The notes: generated by a model not told the origin, from the letters alone. Positions 48,285 through 58,232 are shown, numbered from the stretch's first letter. The stretch: 64,000 nt of DNA from Desulfovibrio porci (GCF_009696265.1 NZ_VUMH01000004.1:186001-250000), one strand, 5' to 3'. A program made the numbers and translations.

Positions 48285-49874
48285 GTGACTCCCACCCGCC
48301 GTCATGTGCCCATCCTGATCATCGGCTCCGGCGTGGCCGGCTGCACCGCCGCCCTGACCCTGGCCGACGCCGGTTGCGACGTGCTGCTGCTCAACGCCGG
48401 CGACAAGCTGGCCGACGGCAATTCCGAGCTGGCCCAGGGCGGCATCATCTACCGCGCGGCCCCCCCTGCCGACGACGATGCCCGCGCCCTGGAAAAAGAC
48501 ATTCTGGTGGCCGGGCATAACTACAATTACCGCAAGGCCGTGCGCTGGCTCTGCCGCCAGGGCCCGCTCTGCGTGGATGAAGTGCTGATCAAACGCGCGG
48601 GCGTGGAATTCGACCGCAATCCGGACGGCAGTTTCAACCTGACCCGCGAGGGCGGGCACTCGACCCCGCGCATTCTGCACCGGGCCGACTACTCGGGACG
48701 GGCGCTCATGGACGGGCTCACGGCCCAGGTGCTGGCCCATCCGCGCATTACCTGCCTGCACCGCCGCGCCGCCATCGACCTTTTGACCAGCCACCACCAC
48801 GCCAAGAATTCGCAGTACCGCTACGAGGTGGACAACCGCTGCCTGGGGGCCTATGTGCTCAACGAGGAGAGCGGCGAGCCGGAGACCATCCTGGCCGACT
48901 GGACGGTACTGGCCACCGGCGGCGTGGGGCAGGTTTTCCTGCATTCCACCAACGCGCCGGGCTGCGTGGGCACGGGCGTGTCCATGGCCTTCCGTGCGGG
49001 CGTGGATCTGGCCAATCTGGAATTCATGCAGTTTCACCCCACAGCTCTTTACGAAGAGCGCAGCAACCGCCGTCCCCTGATTACCGAGGCCATGCGCGGC
49101 GAGGGCGCGCGTCTGCTGGACGACAAAGGCCAAGCCTTCATGCTCCGCCACGACAAACGCGGCGACCTGGCCCCGCGCGACGTGGTGGCCCAGGCCATGA
49201 TGGAGGAAATGCTGCACAGCGGCGCGCCCTGCCTCTTCCTGGATGTGAGCGGCGTCAAGCAGGACCTGCCCACCCGCTTCCCCACGGTCTTCGAACAGTG
49301 CCGTGAAGCCGGTCTGGACATCCGCAACGAGCCCATTCCGGTGGTGCCCGCCGCGCACTACTTCTGTGGCGGCGTGCTGACCGACACGCGGGGCCGCACC
49401 TCGTTGCGCGGACTGTACGCCATCGGCGAATGCGCCTGCACCGGTCTGCACGGGGCCAACCGTCTGGCCAGCACCTCCCTGCTGGAGGCTCTGGTCTGGG
49501 GCGTGAGCTGCGGCAAGGATCTGGCCCGGCGCGCCTCCGGCGAAGCGCTGCCCGCCGGTCTGGCCGCCGCCATCCCGGACTGGCAGCACGAGGGCGACGA
49601 GCGCCACGACGACCCGGCCCTGGTGGCCCAGGATTGGGCCAACATCCGCAACACCATGTGGAATTACGTGGGCATTTCGCGCACCGACGCCCGGCTGCGC
49701 CGCGCCTTTGAAGACATGCGCGACCTTGTGCGCCACATCCACGATTTTTACAAACGCACCCGCATTTCGCGACGCCTGGTGGACCTGTTCCACGGTTCGC
49801 AGACGGCCTACGTCATCACCCAGGCGGCCATGCGCAACCCTGTAAGCATTGGCTGCCACCACCGGGTGGACTGA
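48285..49874 (+). CDS. nadB: L-aspartate oxidase
   Basis: A 529-residue flavoprotein that oxidises aspartate to iminoaspartate for NadA. The N-terminal FAD motif is ILIIGSGVAGCTAALTLADAG. NSELAQGGIIYR, FMQFHPTALYE, EAMRGEGARLLDDKG and GLYAIGECACTGLHGANRLASTSLLEALVWG are family signatures. GTG 48285 has GAGGA upstream and follows nadA by 10 bases. Anaerobes use fumarate or other acceptors in place of oxygen. Confidence 0.96.
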   Translation: MTPTRRHVPILIIGSGVAGCTAALTLADAGCDVLLLNAGDKLADGNSELAQGGIIYRAAPPADDDARALEKDILVAGHNYNYRKAVRWLCRQGPLCVDEVLIKRAGVEFDRNPDGSFNLTREGGHSTPRILHRADYSGRALMDGLTAQVLAHPRITCLHRRAAIDLLTSHHHAKNSQYRYEVDNRCLGAYVLNEESGEPETILADWTVLATGGVGQVFLHSTNAPGCVGTGVSMAFRAGVDLANLEFMQFHPTALYEERSNRRPLITEAMRGEGARLLDDKGQAFMLRHDKRGDLAPRDVVAQAMMEEMLHSGAPCLFLDVSGVKQDLPTRFPTVFEQCREAGLDIRNEPIPVVPAAHYFCGGVLTDTRGRTSLRGLYAIGECACTGLHGANRLASTSLLEALVWGVSCGKDLARRASGEALPAGLAAAIPDWQHEGDERHDDPALVAQDWANIRNTMWNYVGISRTDARLRRAFEDMRDLVRHIHDFYKRTRISRRLVDLFHGSQTAYVITQAAMRNPVSIGCHHRVD

Positions 49875-49891
49875 GCCTGAGGAAAATACGC

Positions 49892-51463
49892 ATGAAAAAT
49901 CTTCTCCGTGCTGTTATGGTTCTGGCGGTTCTGGCTCTGGCCGGGATCGCCGCGCTGGCTTTCTGGGTTGGTCCGCAGGTGGAGGAACAGGCGCGGCGGG
50001 AAATCGCCGCTGTTTCCGAAGCCGTTTCCATCCCCGGCCAGTTGCAGTTCTCCGCCCCCGACGTGAAGGAGATCAAATTCTCCCCCTTTTCCCGCCGCCT
50101 GACCCTGCGCGGCGCCGAGATTCGTGGCGAGATGCCGCCCCTCGCCGGAAGTTCGTTGCGCTATACGCTGGAAGAGGCCTCCTTCCGGATCCCTCTGCGG
50201 ATGCTGCTGGTATACACGCCCCTGCGCGACATGGTCCTGCCGGAAAAAGGCATGATGACCGTGGGCGAAGACATGCGCATTTCCAACTTCGCCTATGCGT
50301 TCAGCCAGGGTTCCATCAGCGCGCACAGCATGGTGCGGAGCGAGGAAGCCGACGCGATTCGTCTGGAGAGCGGCCTGGTCCGGGAACTGCTGGAAGGCAA
50401 GGACCCCCTGGACATGCTCAATGCCGTCTACCGCATGGGCATCGGGGAAATCCGCGCATCTTCCGTGACCTCCAGCATGAACAGTCCCGAACAGGGCATG
50501 CGCATAGAATTCAATTGCGATTCCATGCTGATGCGCAACTGGGAAGGCCGCGTCATGGAAAAAGCGTCCATGGACGGCATTCTCCTGAAGAAAGAGGAAC
50601 GGGAATTTCTGCGTCTGGGCAACATCACGGTCACGGGCTACACCCTGCCGGAGGAAGCGACAGTGCGCGAGCTGCTGACGCTGGCCGCCCGACCCAAGCC
50701 CAACGAGCGGGCCTTGCAGGCCCTGCTGCTGCGCATGTTCACCACCGGGGAACCCCTGGTGCGGGAAATCAGCGCGACGGATCTGCGCGTCCCTCTGGAC
50801 GGCCAGGACGTGAGCTTCAAAAATTTCACGCTGACCTGGCCGTCCAACACGCCCCTGAAGTACGGTCTCAGCCTGGACAAGCTGTCCCTGCCCACAGCGC
50901 TGGTGGAGCGTGAAAGCGGGCTGTCCCTGCCCGGTCTGCCCGCCCTGGTTCTGGACGCGAAACTGGATTTCGCGGCCCAGGGCAACGGCGGCATGCATGA
51001 GCAGGGCACGATCAGCGCTCAGAATCTGGGCGCGCTGGAATATGATTTTGTCATTTCCGGCGGCGCGACGCCGGCGTCGCCGCAGGCCCTGTTCGCCAGC
51101 GCGCTCAGCGACGTCCGCCTGAAGTACACGGACCAGCGGCTCACGGCCTACCTGGTCAGCAACGTCGTTCCCGTCGCCCAGGCGGCCACCCCGACCCTCA
51201 AGGCGGCCATCGCCCAGTTCTGCTCCGGCGACAGCCCCGAAAATGCGGCTCTGCGCGGCGCGCTGGAAACCTTCGCCACCAGCCCCGGCGTTCTGGAAGT
51301 CCGCAGCAAGCCGGGCAAAAGCTTCCGGCTGTTTGAAGCCGCGGGCGCGCTGGCCGGGGGCAATCCCGCCGCGCTGTTCAGCGTCACGGCCCAACCGGGC
51401 AAGAAAAGCCTGGAAGAGCAGATCAACGCTCTGAAGGCGGGCGGCGCGCCCGCCGCGCAATAG
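49892..51463 (+). CDS. Membrane-anchored hypothetical protein, paralogue 1
   Basis: A 523-residue protein of no family I can name. An N-terminal membrane helix (AVMVLAVLALAGIAALAFWVG) is followed by a large domain beginning QVEEQARREI, then FSPFSRRLTLRGAEI. The rest alternates strand-like segments. It is about 25-30% alike by eye to the next gene over its full length, with shared marks: VGPQVEEQAR/RPAVEEQAR, PFSRRLTLRG/PFTRCLALRG, LPEKGMM/LPENGMI, and EEREFLRLGNITV aligned with DVQRLDRLNLRDI. The general form (single N-terminal anchor, long periplasmic part) recalls AsmA/DUF945-type proteins, but I cannot claim membership. It lies 17 bases after nadB. Confidence 0.7.
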   Translation: MKNLLRAVMVLAVLALAGIAALAFWVGPQVEEQARREIAAVSEAVSIPGQLQFSAPDVKEIKFSPFSRRLTLRGAEIRGEMPPLAGSSLRYTLEEASFRIPLRMLLVYTPLRDMVLPEKGMMTVGEDMRISNFAYAFSQGSISAHSMVRSEEADAIRLESGLVRELLEGKDPLDMLNAVYRMGIGEIRASSVTSSMNSPEQGMRIEFNCDSMLMRNWEGRVMEKASMDGILLKKEEREFLRLGNITVTGYTLPEEATVRELLTLAARPKPNERALQALLLRMFTTGEPLVREISATDLRVPLDGQDVSFKNFTLTWPSNTPLKYGLSLDKLSLPTALVERESGLSLPGLPALVLDAKLDFAAQGNGGMHEQGTISAQNLGALEYDFVISGGATPASPQALFASALSDVRLKYTDQRLTAYLVSNVVPVAQAATPTLKAAIAQFCSGDSPENAALRGALETFATSPGVLEVRSKPGKSFRLFEAAGALAGGNPAALFSVTAQPGKKSLEEQINALKAGGAPAAQ

Positions 51464-51506
51464 GGCGTTTCAAGCCTTAAGCGCTCCAAGGCCCAAAACA
51501 ACAGCC

Positions 51507-53024
51507 ATGATGAAAAAAGCCTGTCTGCTTCTTGCCCCTCCACTGCTTGCCGTGCTGGCCCTGGCGCTGGCCGCGCAGTTCTGGCTGCGTCCCGCGGTGG
51601 AGGAGCAGGCGCGGCACAGGCTGACCGCGCTGACTTCGGTTGACGGCAGCCCGGTGCAGGCCCGCGTCGAAGCCGTCGCCTTTTCGCCCTTTACCCGGTG
51701 TCTGGCGTTGCGCGGGCTGGAAATGCGGCTGGTGCTGCCGCAAGGCCCCGTGACCTGTCGGATCGGGGAATTTTCCCTGCGTCTGTCCCTGCGGAGCCTG
51801 CTGGCCTGTACCCCCCCCCTGCGCGACGCCGCCCTGCCGGAAAACGGCATGATAGTCGTGGCCGAGAAGGCGCTTCTGCTCAATCTCAGCGCGCTCACTC
51901 CCCAGGGCAGGGTCAGCGCGCAACGGAAAGAAGTCGAGAGCGTGCGGATGGACAGCGCCCTGCTGCGGCAACTGGCCGACGGCGCGCCAACGCCGGCGTT
52001 AGACTTGTTCTATGCCATGGGCGCGTCCGGCATCCGCTGCTCCTTCATCAGCGTGGACATCCCCACCGTAAACAGACCGGTGTACATACGCCTCAGGGAG
52101 GCAAGCCTGCGGGACTGGCAGGGGCGCAGCCTGAAAGAAGCGACCCTCGCGGATATGCAGGTGCGCATTGACGGGCAGGACGTCCAGCGCCTGGACAGGC
52201 TGAACCTGCGCGACATTCTGTTGCCGGAGGAAGACCAACTGCGGCGTTTCGCGCAGCTGTCCGCCGCGCCTGTGCCGGACGAAAAGGCGCTGCAGGCCCT
52301 GACCCGGGAAATCTTCGCGGCAAACGCCCCTCTGTTCCGGGAATTGCGCCTCACCGGCCTGACCTCCGCCCTGCCGCAGGGCAACGTGGAACTTGAGCAT
52401 TTCGGTTTCGACTGGCTTTCCAACACGCCTTCCCGCTACCGGCTTACGCTTTCCGGCCTGACCGTTCCCATGGCCGCGCTAGGTGACAGCCTCGCCCTGC
52501 CCGGTCTGGACGCCCTGCGCCTGGATGCCGATATTTCGGTTGAGGGACGGGAGCAGGACACGATTCTGGAGAAAGGCGCCGTCAAGGCGGCGGAATTGGG
52601 CGATCTGCGCTACAGCCTGCTGCTCTCCGGCCCTGCGGAGGGCATGGACCTCCGGCAGGCCTTGCTCAGCCAACACTACGGCGACATCAGCCTGCATTTT
52701 GACGATCACGGGCTCATGGCCCGGCTGGCTCTCTCCCTGGCTCCGGACCAACGGGCCGCCGCCGTTCTGGGCAAGGGCATCGACAATTTCTGCGCGGGGA
52801 ACGCGCCGGAAAACACGGCCATTGCTGACGCGCTGAAAACTTTTGCGGACCGGCCCGGCAGCCTGGATATCAACAGCGCGAAGGGCGAATTTCACAGCTT
52901 GCCGGAGGTGCTGGGCGCGCTGCAAGCCGGAAATCCCGGCCTGCTGTTCCGCGTTGCGGCGCGACCGGGCGAGGAAAGCCTGGCGCAACAGATGGCGCGC
53001 ATCCGCGCCGGACTGGCTTCATAA
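51507..53024 (+). CDS. Membrane-anchored hypothetical protein, paralogue 2
   Basis: A 505-residue paralogue of the preceding protein. It has an N-terminal membrane helix (CLLLAPPLLAVLALALAAQFW), VEEQARHRLTALTSVDGSPVQ, FSPFTRCLALRGLEMRL, and a C-terminal block (DNFCAGNAPENTAIADALKTF, PGSLDINSAKGEF, GNPGLLFRVAARPGEESLAQQM) that matches the end of paralogue 1 (AQFCSGDSPENAALRGALETF, PGVLEVRSKPGKSF, GNPAALFSVTAQPGKKSLEEQI). The pair must come from tandem duplication followed by strong divergence. Function is unknown; a periplasmic envelope role is possible. Confidence 0.7.
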   Translation: MMKKACLLLAPPLLAVLALALAAQFWLRPAVEEQARHRLTALTSVDGSPVQARVEAVAFSPFTRCLALRGLEMRLVLPQGPVTCRIGEFSLRLSLRSLLACTPPLRDAALPENGMIVVAEKALLLNLSALTPQGRVSAQRKEVESVRMDSALLRQLADGAPTPALDLFYAMGASGIRCSFISVDIPTVNRPVYIRLREASLRDWQGRSLKEATLADMQVRIDGQDVQRLDRLNLRDILLPEEDQLRRFAQLSAAPVPDEKALQALTREIFAANAPLFRELRLTGLTSALPQGNVELEHFGFDWLSNTPSRYRLTLSGLTVPMAALGDSLALPGLDALRLDADISVEGREQDTILEKGAVKAAELGDLRYSLLLSGPAEGMDLRQALLSQHYGDISLHFDDHGLMARLALSLAPDQRAAAVLGKGIDNFCAGNAPENTAIADALKTFADRPGSLDINSAKGEFHSLPEVLGALQAGNPGLLFRVAARPGEESLAQQMARIRAGLAS

Positions 53025-53043
53025 CCTCAACATTGGCTGACGC

Positions 53044-54234
53044 ATGCGCAAACTCTGGCTCAAAAAAAATGAGGACCGCCGCATCCGCGCCGGGCACCTC
53101 TGGGTGTTCAGCAATGAGGTGGACACGCAAAAAAGCCCGCTCACGGATTTCGCGCCCGGCGAGGAGGCCACGCTCTGCGATACGCGCGGCGCGCCTCTGG
53201 GCAGCGTCTGCCTGAATCCGGCTTCACTGATCTGCGCGCGGCTGCACGCGCGTCAGGCCGACGCGCCCCTGGACGCCGCCCTGCTGCGCCAACGCCTGAG
53301 CCAGGCTCTGGACCTGCGCCGACGCCTCTTCCCCGATCCCTGGTACCGGCTCTGCCACGGCGAAGGGGATTTCCTGCCCGGCCTGGTCATCGACCGCTAC
53401 GGCGATCACTGCACCCTGCAAATCAGCACCGCCGGCATGGAAAGCCGCAAGGAACTCATCGCCCAGTGCCTGGACGACCTGATCGCGCCCGCGTCCCTGC
53501 TTTTCGACAACGACCTTGCCATGCGCGGCCTGGAAGGACTTTCCCGCGAAACCCAAAGCCGGGGCGAGTTGCCAGACCGGCTGGAAGTGCCGGAAAACGG
53601 CTGCCGCTTTTTCGCGCCCTGCGCCACGGGCCAGAAAACCGGCTGGTTTTACGATCAGCGGGTCAACCGGCGGGAACTGGCCCGCTACGCCCGCGACGCG
53701 GACGTGCTGGACATTTTCTGTTACGCGGGCGGCTTCGGCGTCACGGCCGCCGCTGCCGGAGCGAAGTCCGTGACGTTTCTGGACGCCTCGCCCCAGGCGC
53801 TGGCCCTGGCGCGTGAAAACGCGGCGGTCAACGCCCCCGCCCTGGCGTGCAGGGACGCGGTGGAGACCGTCTGCGGCGACGCCTTCCACCAGCTCAATGA
53901 ACTGTACGAGGAAGGACGCCGCTTTTCCCTGATCAGCCTGGACCCGCCCGCCTTCATCAAACGCCGCAAAGACGCGGCGCAGGGTCTGGCGGCCTATCGC
54001 AAGATCAACGCTCTGACCATGCGTCTGCTGACGCCGGGCGGCGTGCTGGCAAGCTCATCCTGCTCGCACCATCTCCCGGCCGAAGCCCTGCGCGGCTGCG
54101 TGGCTCAGGCCGCGTCCCGGCGCGGGCTGCACGCCCGCCTGCTTTTCGCGGGCGGGCAGGGGCCGGATCATCCGGTGCACGCGGCCATGCCCGAAACCGC
54201 CTATCTCAAATGTTTCATCGCCCAGGTGGGCTAA
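53044..54234 (+). CDS. RlmI-like 23S rRNA (cytosine-C5) methyltransferase
   Basis: A 396-residue class I methyltransferase of the RlmI/YccW type. An N-terminal PUA-like domain (RIRAGHLWVFSNEV) precedes the RlmI middle domain (FLPGLVIDRYGDHCTLQIST). The catalytic domain has KTGWFYDQRVNR, VLDIFCYAGGFGVTAA, FLDASPQALALARENA, LISLDPPAFIKRR and a catalytic Cys in LASSSCSHHL. It should methylate a cytosine of 23S rRNA. It follows paralogue 2 by 19 bases. Confidence 0.93.
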   Translation: MRKLWLKKNEDRRIRAGHLWVFSNEVDTQKSPLTDFAPGEEATLCDTRGAPLGSVCLNPASLICARLHARQADAPLDAALLRQRLSQALDLRRRLFPDPWYRLCHGEGDFLPGLVIDRYGDHCTLQISTAGMESRKELIAQCLDDLIAPASLLFDNDLAMRGLEGLSRETQSRGELPDRLEVPENGCRFFAPCATGQKTGWFYDQRVNRRELARYARDADVLDIFCYAGGFGVTAAAAGAKSVTFLDASPQALALARENAAVNAPALACRDAVETVCGDAFHQLNELYEEGRRFSLISLDPPAFIKRRKDAAQGLAAYRKINALTMRLLTPGGVLASSSCSHHLPAEALRGCVAQAASRRGLHARLLFAGGQGPDHPVHAAMPETAYLKCFIAQVG

Positions 54235-54252
54235 ACACCACGGAGTTTCCCC

Positions 54253-55443
54253 ATGCTCAATAAAGTACGCCTGCTCACTCCCGGCCCCACGCCCCTGCCG
54301 GAGCGCGTGCGCCTGACCCTGGCCAGGGACATGATCCATCACCGTAAAAGCGAATTCAAAGCGGTCATGGGCCGGGTGCAGGAAAAGCTGCGCGTTCTTT
54401 TCGGCACGCAAGGGACGGTGCTGCCGCTCTCCTGCTCCGGCACCGGAGCCATGACCGCCGCCGTGTACGGCCTGTTCAATCCCGGTGAAAAGGTGCTGGT
54501 GGCGGAAGCGGGCAAGTTCGGCCAGCGCTGGCGGGCCATCGCGGCCTCGCGCGGCCTGGAGGTGACAAACCTGAACGCGCCCTGGGGGCAGGCCGTGTCG
54601 CCGGAGCAGGTGGAAGCGGCTCTTGAGGCCGACCCGTCCATCACGGGCGTGCTGATCCAGCTTTCCGAAACCTCCACCGGCGTGCTGCACCCGGTCCGGG
54701 AAGTAGCCCAAATCACCCGCCGGCGCGACGTGCTGCTGGTGGTGGACGGCATTTCCGCTGTGGGCCTCTCGCCCTGTCCCCTGGACGAATGGGGGCTGGA
54801 CTGCCTGCTCACCGGCTCGCAGAAGGGCCTGATGCTGCCGCCCGGCCTGGCCCTGCTGGCTCTTTCGGAGCGGGCCTGGAAAAAGGCCGAAAGCGTGACG
54901 CCCGGCTGCTTCTATTTCAATCTGCTCAAGGAGCGTGAACATGTGCTCAAGGGCCAGACCCTGTTCACTTCGCCGGTGAACCTGATTCTCGGCCTGGACG
55001 AAAGCCTGGACATGCTGCTGGAAAACGGTCTGGAAGCCCTGTACGCCAAGCAGTGGGCCCTGACCATGCTGACCCGCGCGGGCGTGTCGGCTCTGGGCCT
55101 GGACCTTTTCGCGCCGGAGCATTTCGCTTGGGGCATCACCAGCGTGCTGCTGCCCGAGGGCGTGGACGGCGCCGAGGTGCTGCGTCTGGCTCTGGACAAG
55201 TACGGCGTATGCATGGCGGGCGGCCAGGACCAACTCAAGGGGCGCATTGTGCGCATCGGCCACATGGGCTGGGTGGACTGGTCCGACGTGCTGGCCGGTC
55301 TGTACGCCCTGGAGCGCGGCCTGACGGAAGCGGGCGGCTTTTCCGGCGCGCGTGACTATCTGGAGCAGGGCATGGCCGCCTACCGCGCGGCGCTCGCCGG
55401 CAAGCCGGGAGAAGCCCTGCCTCAGGTTCTGGTGCACAGCTAG
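54253..55443 (+). CDS. Class V aminotransferase (alanine-glyoxylate / serine-pyruvate type)
   Basis: A 396-residue PLP enzyme. MLNKVRLLTPGPTPLPERV is the typical start of this group; HHRKSEFKAVM, the SCSGTGAMTAAVYGL cofactor loop, VDGISAVGLSP and the PLP lysine in TGSQKGLMLPPGL are visible. It may transfer the amino group between alanine, serine or aspartate and glyoxylate or pyruvate; the exact pair cannot be read. It is 18 bases after the rRNA methyltransferase. Confidence 0.92.
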   Translation: MLNKVRLLTPGPTPLPERVRLTLARDMIHHRKSEFKAVMGRVQEKLRVLFGTQGTVLPLSCSGTGAMTAAVYGLFNPGEKVLVAEAGKFGQRWRAIAASRGLEVTNLNAPWGQAVSPEQVEAALEADPSITGVLIQLSETSTGVLHPVREVAQITRRRDVLLVVDGISAVGLSPCPLDEWGLDCLLTGSQKGLMLPPGLALLALSERAWKKAESVTPGCFYFNLLKEREHVLKGQTLFTSPVNLILGLDESLDMLLENGLEALYAKQWALTMLTRAGVSALGLDLFAPEHFAWGITSVLLPEGVDGAEVLRLALDKYGVCMAGGQDQLKGRIVRIGHMGWVDWSDVLAGLYALERGLTEAGGFSGARDYLEQGMAAYRAALAGKPGEALPQVLVHS

Positions 55444-55568
55444 GGGGTTTTGGTACGGTTTCATGGGCGGCGCGCCCTTGCCCGGACCTGAAAAAACCTT
55501 ATGTATGGGGAATACGGGACCGGATGGCGTGTTGCGGCCCCAGAACCGACTATCAGCATGAGGTTGTT

Positions 55569-55898
55569 ATGAGCCAAAATAATTGCGGCTGTCACGGTTC
55601 CAAGGGCGGTCCCATGCCCGAGGTGACCTTTTCCACCTTTATTCTTTCCCTGGCCTCTTCGGCCCTGGTGCAACTGGGCGAAGTGCCCAATCCCGAAACC
55701 GGCCGGGTGGAGCAGGATCTGCTGCTGGCCCGGCACAATATCGACGTGCTGGAAATGCTGCGCCAGAAGACCGAGCGCTGCCTTGAGGAACAGGAACGCC
55801 GCCTGCTGGAAAGCATTCTGTACGAGCTGCGCATGAAATATGTGATCAAATGCGGCCCGGACTGCGAAAAAAAGACGGCGGAATCCTCCGCCGGTTAG
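55569..55898 (+). CDS. DUF1844 protein
   Basis: A 109-residue protein with the DUF1844 core: PEVTFSTFILSLASSALVQLGEV, then QDLLLARHNIDVLEMLRQKTE and a C-terminal helix. The N-terminus has a Cys pair (NNCGCHGSKG) and the end has KCGPDCEKK. DUF1844 function is unknown. GAGG lies just before the ATG at 55569. Confidence 0.9.
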   Translation: MSQNNCGCHGSKGGPMPEVTFSTFILSLASSALVQLGEVPNPETGRVEQDLLLARHNIDVLEMLRQKTERCLEEQERRLLESILYELRMKYVIKCGPDCEKKTAESSAG

Positions 55899-56040
55899 GG
55901 CAGGCCCCATGCCGCATTGCGCGCGGCGCGCCGCCAAGCGGCATGAATTCCGGCAAAAGCGACATTCCCGGAAAGAGCGTTGAACTGTGCGGCATTTCAA
56001 TGCTACTTTGTTCCAGAACATCCCTGAAAGGACACGCGGC

Positions 56041-57096
56041 ATGAAGACGATCAATGTGGGCTTGGTGGGCATTACCGGCTATGCGGGCATGGAACTGGCG
56101 CGGCTGCTGGCCGGGCACCCCGCCATGCGTCTGGCCATGGCCTGTTCCAGAGCCGAGGCGGGCAAACGCCTGGGCGAATTCTATCCTTTTCTGGAGCATA
56201 TGCCGGGCGCGGACGTGGTCATCAGCGTTTTCGAGCCCAAGGAGGCGGCCCAGCACTGCGATCTGGTCTTTCTGGCGGTGCCCGCCGGCACGGCCATGGA
56301 CATGGCCGGTCCCCTGCTGGACGCCGGGGTCAAGGTGGTGGACCTTTCGGCGGACTTCCGCATTCATGACGCCGGAGTCTACGAACGCTGGTACAAGCAC
56401 GAGCATCACGGCAAGGACCTGCTGCGCTGGGCCGTCTACGGCCTGCCGGAACTTTACGCCGCGGATATCGCCCAGACCAGCCTTACGGCCAATCCCGGCT
56501 GCTATCCCACTTCGGTGATTCTGGGCCTGTACGCGGCCCTCAAAAACAAGCTGATCGAGCCGGACGACATCGTGGTGGATTCCAAGTCCGGCGCTACCGG
56601 CGCGGGCCGCAAGGCCGCCGTGCCCACCCTGTTCTGCGAGGTGTCGGACAACTTCCGCGCCTACGGCCTGCCCCGCCACCGCCATACCCCGGAAATCGAG
56701 CAGGAAGTCTCCCTGCTGGCCGGTCATGAGGTGCGGCTCTCGTTCAATACGCATCTGCTGCCCATGAACCGGGGCATCCTCTCCACCATTTACACAAAAC
56801 TCAGGGATCCCGCCGCCACTCTGGACAGCGTGCACGAGGCCTTCCTCCGCACCTGGGAACACAGCCCCTGGATTCGCGTGCTGCCCAAGGGCGCTCTGCC
56901 CGAAACCCGCTACGTGCGCGGCAGCATGTTCTGCGACATCGGTCTGGTGGTGGACCCCCGCACCAAGCGGCTGATCATCCTGGCGGCCATCGACAATCTC
57001 TGCCGCGGCGCTTCGGGCCAGGCTCTGGCCAACGCCAACCTGATGTGCGGCCTGCCCGTGAACGCCGGTCTGGAGCATCTCGCGCCCCTGGCTTGA
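56041..57096 (+). CDS. argC: N-acetyl-gamma-glutamyl-phosphate reductase
   Basis: A 351-residue NADPH enzyme that reduces N-acetylglutamyl phosphate to the semialdehyde in arginine biosynthesis. The N-terminal Rossmann motif is VGLVGITGYAGMELARLLAGHP; DLSADFRI, VYGLPELY, TANPGCYPTSVIL (catalytic Cys) and SGATGAGRKA are conserved. GAAAGG precedes the ATG at 56041. No other arg gene is adjacent. Confidence 0.96.
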   Translation: MKTINVGLVGITGYAGMELARLLAGHPAMRLAMACSRAEAGKRLGEFYPFLEHMPGADVVISVFEPKEAAQHCDLVFLAVPAGTAMDMAGPLLDAGVKVVDLSADFRIHDAGVYERWYKHEHHGKDLLRWAVYGLPELYAADIAQTSLTANPGCYPTSVILGLYAALKNKLIEPDDIVVDSKSGATGAGRKAAVPTLFCEVSDNFRAYGLPRHRHTPEIEQEVSLLAGHEVRLSFNTHLLPMNRGILSTIYTKLRDPAATLDSVHEAFLRTWEHSPWIRVLPKGALPETRYVRGSMFCDIGLVVDPRTKRLIILAAIDNLCRGASGQALANANLMCGLPVNAGLEHLAPLA

Positions 57097-57137
57097 CCCG
57101 TTCCCGCATTCCCAGCCATTTCAGCCCAGGATACGCC

Positions 57138-58226
57138 ATGCAACTGAACACAGCCTTTCAGGATCCCCAACTCTGCCGCGGCCTGTTGCAGCGCCTGGAG
57201 CGCGCCCTGGACGGGCGCACCCTGCGCTTCATGGAGGTCTGCGGCACGCATACGGTGGCCATATTCCAGAGCGGACTGCGTTCCCTGCTGCCCGCCTCGG
57301 TCACCCACCTTTCCGGGCCGGGCTGCCCGGTCTGCGTGACCCACGACGCGGAAGTGGCGGCCTTTCTGGATCTGGCCGGGCGGGACAGGGTCATTGTGGC
57401 CACCTTCGGCGATCTGCTGCGCGTGCCGGGACCCGGCGGCCGCAGCCTCAAGCACGCCCAGGCCCAGGGCGCGCGCGTGGAGATCGTCTACTCGCCCCTG
57501 GACGCCCTCAGTCTGGCCGCCGCCAATCCCGGCGACACGGTGGTTTTTCTGGGCATCGGCTTTGAAACCACCGCGCCCACCGTGGCGGCCACACTGCTCA
57601 TGGCCCGGCAGCGCAAAATCGAAAACTTCTGCGTGCTCTCCCTGCACAAGCTGGTGCCGCCCGCCCTGCGCGCCCTGCTGGACGACGCCGCCTGCGCGGT
57701 GGGGGCTTTTCTGCTGCCCGGCCACGTCTCCACCATTCTGGGCCTGCGGCCCTACGGCTTTCTGGCCTCGGAATATCATGTGCCGGGCGTGGTGGGCGGC
57801 TTTGAACCGGCGGACATCCTGCTGGCCCTCTGCCTCATGGCCGAACAGCTGCGGGATAAGACCCCGGCCGTTGTCAACGCCTACCCCCGCGCGGTGGCCG
57901 ACACGGGCAATCCCAGGGCCCGCGCCCTGCTGGAGCAATTCTTCCAGCCCGCCGACGCGCTCTGGCGCGGCCTGGGCCGCATTCCCCAGAGCGGCCTGGC
58001 CCTGCGGCCCGAATACGCGGATCTCGACGCCATGGCCCGCCTGGACCTGCGCCTGCCCGAAGTGGCGGCCCTGCCCGGCTGCCGTTGCGGCGACGTGCTC
58101 AAAGGGCGCATCGCGCCGCCGGACTGCCCGCTTTTCGGCAAAAAATGTACCCCGGCCACGCCTGTGGGGCCGTGCATGGTTTCCACCGAGGGCAGTTGCG
58201 CGGCCTACTTCAAATACGCGGAGTAA
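57138..58226 (+). CDS. hypD: Hydrogenase maturation protein HypD
   Basis: A 362-residue [4Fe-4S] scaffold that, with HypC, assembles Fe(CN)2CO for NiFe hydrogenases. It has MEVCGTHTVAIFQSGL, LSGPGCPVCVT, GIGFETTAPTVA and a C-terminal cluster region (GCRCGDVLKG, DCPLFGKKCTP, GPCMVSTEGSC). The ATG at 57138 has AGGA upstream; the longer frame overlaps argC. It is 6 bases before hypE. Confidence 0.97.
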   Translation: MQLNTAFQDPQLCRGLLQRLERALDGRTLRFMEVCGTHTVAIFQSGLRSLLPASVTHLSGPGCPVCVTHDAEVAAFLDLAGRDRVIVATFGDLLRVPGPGGRSLKHAQAQGARVEIVYSPLDALSLAAANPGDTVVFLGIGFETTAPTVAATLLMARQRKIENFCVLSLHKLVPPALRALLDDAACAVGAFLLPGHVSTILGLRPYGFLASEYHVPGVVGGFEPADILLALCLMAEQLRDKTPAVVNAYPRAVADTGNPRARALLEQFFQPADALWRGLGRIPQSGLALRPEYADLDAMARLDLRLPEVAALPGCRCGDVLKGRIAPPDCPLFGKKCTPATPVGPCMVSTEGSCAAYFKYAE

Positions 58227-58232
58227 TAGGTA

